A stretch of 64,000 nucleotides of DNA from an uncultured Draconibacterium sp. GTDB lineage: Bacteria; Bacteroidota; Bacteroidia; Bacteroidales; Prolixibacteraceae. The stretch spans positions 1,059,001 through 1,123,000 of the forward strand of contig NZ_OY776411.1 in assembly GCF_963675585.1 (NCBI RefSeq), in the 5' to 3' direction. Position numbers and translations under genes: made by a program. Numbering within the stretch: position 1 is the first letter of the stretch; each line of letters opens with the position of its first letter. The notes beneath the pieces are model-generated. The model saw nothing but the letters and a program-made list of their open reading frames with translations, searched no databases and was not told the origin of the DNA. Below, piece after piece: positions 59,873 to 64,000 of the stretch.

Positions 59873-62800
59873 ATGGTAGGAAAAAATAATAAAATACGCT
59901 CCATGTTTTTTGCTTTCTTTCTAATTGGAGTCTTCTGTATATCAGCAAAATCACAACCAAATCATCTTCAATTCAGGCAACTTAATATCGATGACGGATT
60001 ATCATCGTCAAGTGTCATCTGCATGTTGCAGGATCACAACGGATTTATGTGGATTGGAACAGCTGAAGGGCTAAACCGGTATGACGGATCACAAATTAAA
60101 GTATACAAAAACAGTCGTTCAAATGCACGGAGTATTCCTGACAATCTTATTATTTCGATGTTAACTGTTGGAGAAACAATGTATGTTGGTACAAATGCCG
60201 GATTAAGTGCATATGATCCGGAGACGGATGGATTTATAACCTTTAGTAATGATTCGAATAGTTGTTTGTACAATTTTACTTTTCAGGGCAGAAAAATAGA
60301 GGAGGGACCTGATGAAAGTATATACATTGCAAGTGAGCGTGGATTAATACAGTTTTTCCCGAAAACAAATACCTACCACCTTTTTCCAATCAAAACAGAC
60401 GACAAATTAAATTCACAAGACCTAAGAATAGATGATCTTTGTTTTAGCCGCGATCATAAGCTTTGGGTAGGAACCGTAAATGGACTAAGCTTTTTTCAAC
60501 CGGAAACAGAAACTTTTAAGCCGGTTCTGAAAGGAACAGATGGAGAAGATTACGAAGGAATAAGAGTCAATCACATCGTTGAAGATAATACCGGAGAAAT
60601 TTGGGCAAGTTCGTATGAACATGGACTTTTTCGAATTAAAAAATTGGAGAATGGTGAATTGCGAGTGAAAAATTACAAGCACGATCCGCGTAATTCTAAA
60701 TCGATTTCAAAAAACAGGTTGTTGTCGCTGGCTGTTGACAGGCAAAATAATTTATGGGTAGGAGCTGAAAACGACGGAGTGTTTCTGTTTAACCGGGATG
60801 AACAAAATTTTTGGCATTTTTTGTCCAGCGATTCAGATCCATTGTCGACAAACACATATTCGGGCGAGTGTCTGTTTATTGATAATTCAGAAAATTTGTG
60901 GATTGGCACTTTTGCTTACGGTGTAAACGTTGTTCCAAAAAACAGCGATGCCATTGTTGCATATTCAAAATTTAAAGGTGGCGATTTAAGTTTAACAAAT
61001 AACATGGTTAACGCTTTTGCCGAAGACAAGCAGGGTAATGTCTGGATTGGAACCGATGGCGGCGGCATAAATATTCTAAGTAAAGAAACAGGTTTGTTCC
61101 GGAATTTGAGTACCCAAAATTCGAATCTTCCGAGTAATTATATTCTATCAATTGGGGTTGTTGATGATAAAATCTGGTTGTCAACTTGGGGTGCCGGATT
61201 ATTGTGTTATGATCAGGAAAAGGAAACATTTCAGATTTTTAATACGGAAAACAGTGACATTCCGAGTAACAACATTTTTAGCATCTTAAATGGACAAGAC
61301 AATGATTTATGGTTGGCAACATACAACAATGGATTTGCCCGTTTTAATCCTAAAACGAATGCCTTTATTTCGTACAACATGGCCAATAGCCAAATAAACG
61401 ACAATTACGTAAATGTTGTGAGAATGGGAAGTAAGGGGAATTTATTGATTGGAACCCGGTCGGGCCTTTTGTCATTTGATGTAATAACCGAAAGGTTTAC
61501 ACCGTTTTCGCTTCTTGACTTGGATGCAAAAACCCTTAGCAATCAGCATGTGTACGATATTTTTGTTGAGAATGATACCTCGGTTTGGGTAGCAACTTTA
61601 TCGGGGCTTAATCAGTTGAATTCGGAGACGGGGATCAATGTAAAGTACTCGGTAAAAGATGGATTGCCCGGCAATAATATCAGGGGTATTTTAAAGGATA
61701 ATTTAGGTGGATTATGGTTTAGTACGCGTTCCGGAATATGCAGATGGGATGAGAAATTAAACAAATGTGCTATTTATACAAAAGATGATGGTTTGCAGGG
61801 CAATGAATTCCGTCCCCGAAGTTTATTAAAAAGCAGCGATGGAGATTTGTATTTTGGAGGGGTAAATGGTTTTTCAATTGTACACCCCGAACAAATAAAA
61901 TTAAACACTAAAGTTCCCACCGTTCAACTTACAGGATTGGAGATATTGAATGAGAATGTTGTTCCGGGATCTCACAATTCTCCCCTAAAACGTATAATTA
62001 CTGAAACCAAAGAATTGGTGATTAACTATGATCAGAGTGTATTGAAGTTTGATTTTAGCGTGATGGATTTTACCCGTCCTCAAAAAAATCAATATGCCTA
62101 TATGCTCGAGAATTTTGATGAGGATTGGATTTATTGTGGAGAAAGAAGTGAAGCGACCTATACCAATCTTGATCCGGGAAAATATGTATTTCGTGTTAAG
62201 GGATCGAACAATGATGGTGTTTGGAATGAGCAGGGCGTGGCCTTGGGTATAACTGTAGTTCCTCCGTGGTGGGCGAGCTGGTGGTTTAAAAGCAGTTTAG
62301 TGCTTGTGATTTTGTTATTGGCACTTTCAATATATTCCATGCGGGTTTCGTCACTAAAAAAACAAAAGAAGAAACTCGAAGAAATGGTGCAAAACAGAAC
62401 AAAGGAGTTGGCCGAAATAAATGCCACAAAAGACAAACTGTTTTCAATAATTGCTCACGATCTGCGGAGTCCGTTTAATGCCATTCTGGGATTTACAAAC
62501 ATACTCATCGAAAATTACGATAATTTCGACAGGAAGATGATTCACAAGGTTTTAAACGATTTGAAATTATCGGGAGAAAATGCTTTCTCTTTGCTCGAGA
62601 ATCTTCTAACCTGGTCGCAAACCCAGCAAAACAGAATTGAGTTTAAGCCGGGTTGTATCCCTGTTAATTCATATGTTTCCCAAAAAATTCAGGAGTATAA
62701 TACAGTCTCAAAACGAAAAGACATCGAGATTATTTATAAAACAGAAATAAATGGGGCTTCCGTTTTTGCAGATACGAATATGTTGTCGCTTGTATTACGA

Positions 62801-63130
62801 AATTTGCTTTCAAATGCCATAAAATTTAGTGATCGGGGTTCAGTAATTCATTTAACGGTTAAAAAAGAGAACCAGGGTTGGATAACTTTTTGTGTGGCAG
62901 ATAAGGGTTTGGGAATTGCGGAAGAAAGAGTAAATACAATTTTTGAATTGGATGAGCGCAAATCAGTAGATGGGACACAAGGCGAAAAGGGAACCGGTTT
63001 AGGCTTGATTTTGTGTCGCGAGTTTGTGGAAAAACACAAAGGGCGGATTTGGGTAGTAAGCGAGAAAGGGCACGGGTCCGCTTTTTATTTTACTATTCCA
63101 ACTTCAGAAGACGTGTTCAAAGAGGCATAA
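59873..63130 (+). CDS. Two-component beta-propeller sensor histidine kinase
   Basis: A 1085-residue membrane protein. Signal anchor (about 10-26), then a long beta-propeller sensor of Reg_prop repeats (about 40-700: DHNGFMWIGTAEGLNRYDG, NLWVGAENDGVFLF, GNVWIGTDGGGINILS), a Y_Y_Y domain (about 710-790), one membrane helix, HisKA with H862 (LFSIIAHDLRSPF) and HATPase (NLLSNAIKFSD, GTGLGLIL). This is the sensor layout of Bacteroidota hybrid two-component systems, but the receiver and AraC-type DNA-binding domains are missing, so it needs a separate response regulator. These sensors usually bind glycan breakdown products. The kinase core resembles that of the kinase at 54481-56574. Confidence 0.92.
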   Translation: MVGKNNKIRSMFFAFFLIGVFCISAKSQPNHLQFRQLNIDDGLSSSSVICMLQDHNGFMWIGTAEGLNRYDGSQIKVYKNSRSNARSIPDNLIISMLTVGETMYVGTNAGLSAYDPETDGFITFSNDSNSCLYNFTFQGRKIEEGPDESIYIASERGLIQFFPKTNTYHLFPIKTDDKLNSQDLRIDDLCFSRDHKLWVGTVNGLSFFQPETETFKPVLKGTDGEDYEGIRVNHIVEDNTGEIWASSYEHGLFRIKKLENGELRVKNYKHDPRNSKSISKNRLLSLAVDRQNNLWVGAENDGVFLFNRDEQNFWHFLSSDSDPLSTNTYSGECLFIDNSENLWIGTFAYGVNVVPKNSDAIVAYSKFKGGDLSLTNNMVNAFAEDKQGNVWIGTDGGGINILSKETGLFRNLSTQNSNLPSNYILSIGVVDDKIWLSTWGAGLLCYDQEKETFQIFNTENSDIPSNNIFSILNGQDNDLWLATYNNGFARFNPKTNAFISYNMANSQINDNYVNVVRMGSKGNLLIGTRSGLLSFDVITERFTPFSLLDLDAKTLSNQHVYDIFVENDTSVWVATLSGLNQLNSETGINVKYSVKDGLPGNNIRGILKDNLGGLWFSTRSGICRWDEKLNKCAIYTKDDGLQGNEFRPRSLLKSSDGDLYFGGVNGFSIVHPEQIKLNTKVPTVQLTGLEILNENVVPGSHNSPLKRIITETKELVINYDQSVLKFDFSVMDFTRPQKNQYAYMLENFDEDWIYCGERSEATYTNLDPGKYVFRVKGSNNDGVWNEQGVALGITVVPPWWASWWFKSSLVLVILLLALSIYSMRVSSLKKQKKKLEEMVQNRTKELAEINATKDKLFSIIAHDLRSPFNAILGFTNILIENYDNFDRKMIHKVLNDLKLSGENAFSLLENLLTWSQTQQNRIEFKPGCIPVNSYVSQKIQEYNTVSKRKDIEIIYKTEINGASVFADTNMLSLVLRNLLSNAIKFSDRGSVIHLTVKKENQGWITFCVADKGLGIAEERVNTIFELDERKSVDGTQGEKGTGLGLILCREFVEKHKGRIWVVSEKGHGSAFYFTIPTSEDVFKEA

Positions 63131-63131
63131 A

Positions 63132-63160
63132 AAATGGCACTCATCAAACAATGAATGTCA
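63132..63160. repeat. Hairpin repeat, copy 1
   Basis: This 29-base unit starts two bases after the stop codon of the propeller kinase and is 27 of 29 identical to copy 2 (63763-63791). It can form an imperfect hairpin. Read on the minus strand the hairpin is followed by a T run. Confidence 0.8.
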
Positions 63161-63191
63161 ACTAAAAAACGATAGAAAATAAAACCCAAAT

Positions 63192-63749
63192 ATGCACGAT
63201 AAAATGACTCAAAAAGATTCCGAAAAGCCAATGTTACCAGACGAAATAATCATGAATAAGATTTATTTTATCAGGGAGCAAAAAGTAATGATTGACAGTG
63301 ACCTTGCTGAACTTTATGGAGTTGAAACACGTAGGCTCAATGAACAGGTGAAAAGGAATTTATCCAGATTTCCGGAAGATTTTATGTTTCAATTATCAAA
63401 TTCTGAGTTCGAGAATTTGAGATCGCAAATTGCGACATCAAGTTGGGGTGGTCGGCGTAAACCCCCTTTTGTATTTACTGAGCACGGCGTTTTAATGTTG
63501 TCAAGTGTATTGAACAGTGATAAAGCCATTCGGGTAAACATTCAAATAATGCGAATATTTACAAAGGTTCGTGAAATGTTAACCGACAATTTAAGCTTAA
63601 AACTGGACATTGAACAAATAAAAAAGAAACTTGCCAGTCAGGATAAAAATATTGAATTGGTGTTTAGATATCTTGATGAATTATTGGAAAAACAAGCGAA
63701 CCCGGAACCGCGGAAACAAATCGGGTATAAAAGAAAAGACGAGCAGTAA
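63192..63749 (+). CDS. ORF6N-domain protein
   Basis: A 185-residue protein with the ORF6N domain (about 15-105: KIYFIREQKVMIDSDLAELY, VKRNLSRFPEDFMFQLSNSE, PFVFTEHGVLMLSSVLNS), followed by a charged coiled-coil-like tail (about 130-170). ORF6N is a DNA-binding domain first seen in phages and mobile elements; single copies are common in Bacteroidota genomes with unknown role. It is placed between two copies of a 29-base hairpin repeat, a sign of an inserted unit. Confidence 0.9.
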   Translation: MHDKMTQKDSEKPMLPDEIIMNKIYFIREQKVMIDSDLAELYGVETRRLNEQVKRNLSRFPEDFMFQLSNSEFENLRSQIATSSWGGRRKPPFVFTEHGVLMLSSVLNSDKAIRVNIQIMRIFTKVREMLTDNLSLKLDIEQIKKKLASQDKNIELVFRYLDELLEKQANPEPRKQIGYKRKDEQ

Positions 63750-63762
63750 TATTTTTTAAAAC

Positions 63763-63791
63763 AAATGGCACTCATCAAACGATGAATGCCA
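63763..63791. repeat. Hairpin repeat, copy 2, and likely terminator for hcp
   Basis: Same 29-base unit as 63132-63160. Here the stem is good: ATGGCACTCATC pairs with GATGAATGCCAT around a 4-base loop, one mismatch. Read on the minus strand it is followed by TTTGTTTT, so it probably ends the hcp transcript. Confidence 0.75.
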
Positions 63792-63860
63792 TTGTAAAAA
63801 ACCAAAAACCAACTTCTAAACCTGAAGTGTTTCCACTTCGTCCTCTCCCATGTCCAATTT

Positions 63861-64000
63861 TTAAGCTGTAGCTTCCTGCATAAAAATTTCCAAATCTTTT
63901 TCAACGTCGGTAATTCCGGCAATTCCAAAGTTTTCGACCAAAACATTGGCCACGTTTGGCGATAGAAATGCCGGAAGTGTTGGCCCCAAATGAATGTTTT
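63861..64000 (-). CDS. hcp: Hybrid-cluster protein (hydroxylamine reductase), C-terminal part
   Basis: The last 45 residues of a gene that runs off the right edge: [20 protein letters not shown] followed by [20 protein letters not shown]. This C-terminal block is diagnostic of Hcp, a [4Fe-2S-2O] hybrid-cluster enzyme linked to NO and hydroxylamine detoxification in anaerobes. In other bacteria hcp is commonly under an Fnr- or HcpR-type Crp/Fnr regulator; two such regulators are in this window, but the hcp promoter is not visible. Confidence 0.85.
   Translation of the reverse strand, partial: NIHLGPTLPAFLSPNVANVLVENFGIAGITDVEKDLEIFMQEATA

Noticed and set aside
1-64000. CRISPR arrays, insertion sequences, rRNA genes or prophage
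   Set aside because: No regularly spaced repeats, transposase, rRNA segment or phage structural gene was found; the ORF6N gene alone is not evidence for a prophage.

Overview
The window looks like chromosomal DNA of a marine-type, probably facultatively or strictly anaerobic Bacteroidota; the order Marinilabiliales (Prolixibacteraceae-like) is my guess from gene content, not a measured placement. Pointers are the Bacteroidota promoter form TTTG-N18-TAnnTTTG, an ECF sigma/FecR/STN-domain signalling operon, a hybrid-two-component-type beta-propeller sensor, many lipoprotein sulfatases, and two Cys-containing Crp/Fnr regulators. All features are read by eye from sequence; no homology search was run.

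Layout. 1-0.9 kb (minus): end of an FtsX-type ABC permease after rbfA. 0.9-5.8 kb (minus): ECF sigma, FecR anti-sigma, and two STN-domain proteins, one a double-DTG aspartyl protease with a PDZ domain. 6-8.1 kb (plus): POT-type transporter, tRNA-Leu(CAA), DUF2200 protein. 8.2-14.4 kb (minus): two lipoprotein sulfatases, ovothiol synthase OvoA, a GNAT enzyme. 14.4-28.5 kb: an FNR-like regulator with all four FNR-type cysteines, a 12-gene plus-strand operon for a membrane respiratory complex in the gene order of archaeal mbx (MBS), a dihydroorotate-dehydrogenase-like protein, a small membrane protein, and a second FNR-like regulator. 28.8-40.5 kb (plus): AsmA-like protein, DsbA-like lipoprotein, Cys-rich lipoprotein, then eight genes, five of which carry four-cysteine zinc ribbons joined to membrane, AIM24 or other domains. 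40.5-43.3 kb (minus): DUF3592-like protein, membrane AraC regulator, Tat-exported sugar isomerase-like protein. 43.4-54.5 kb (minus): two GH2 beta-galactosidase-like enzymes, two more sulfatases, an exported acetolactate decarboxylase, a KdgF-like cupin, a frameshifted nitrilase, a DUF1805 protein. 54.5-64 kb: TPR histidine kinase, MltF-like lytic transglycosylase, class II fructose-bisphosphate aldolase, propeller histidine kinase, ORF6N protein between two copies of a hairpin repeat, and the C-terminal end of hybrid-cluster protein at the right edge.

How the parts may fit. The sulfatases and GH2 enzymes suggest scavenging of sulfated galactose-containing polysaccharides, without a SusC/SusD pair in view. 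The mbx-type operon suggests anaerobic ferredoxin- or NAD(P)H-linked energy conservation with ion translocation. Two features stand out: the two antiporter-like subunits are fused into one 1042-residue protein, and the NuoI-like ferredoxin subunit is fused to a GltD-type FAD/NAD(P) oxidoreductase. The catalytic-subunit motifs are CxxE rather than CxxC at both ends, so a [NiFe] hydrogenase is unlikely. The two Fnr-like regulators flank this operon and have complementary defects in sensor and DNA-reading residues. The zinc-ribbon cluster at 33-40.5 kb is the best candidate for an undescribed multi-gene system.
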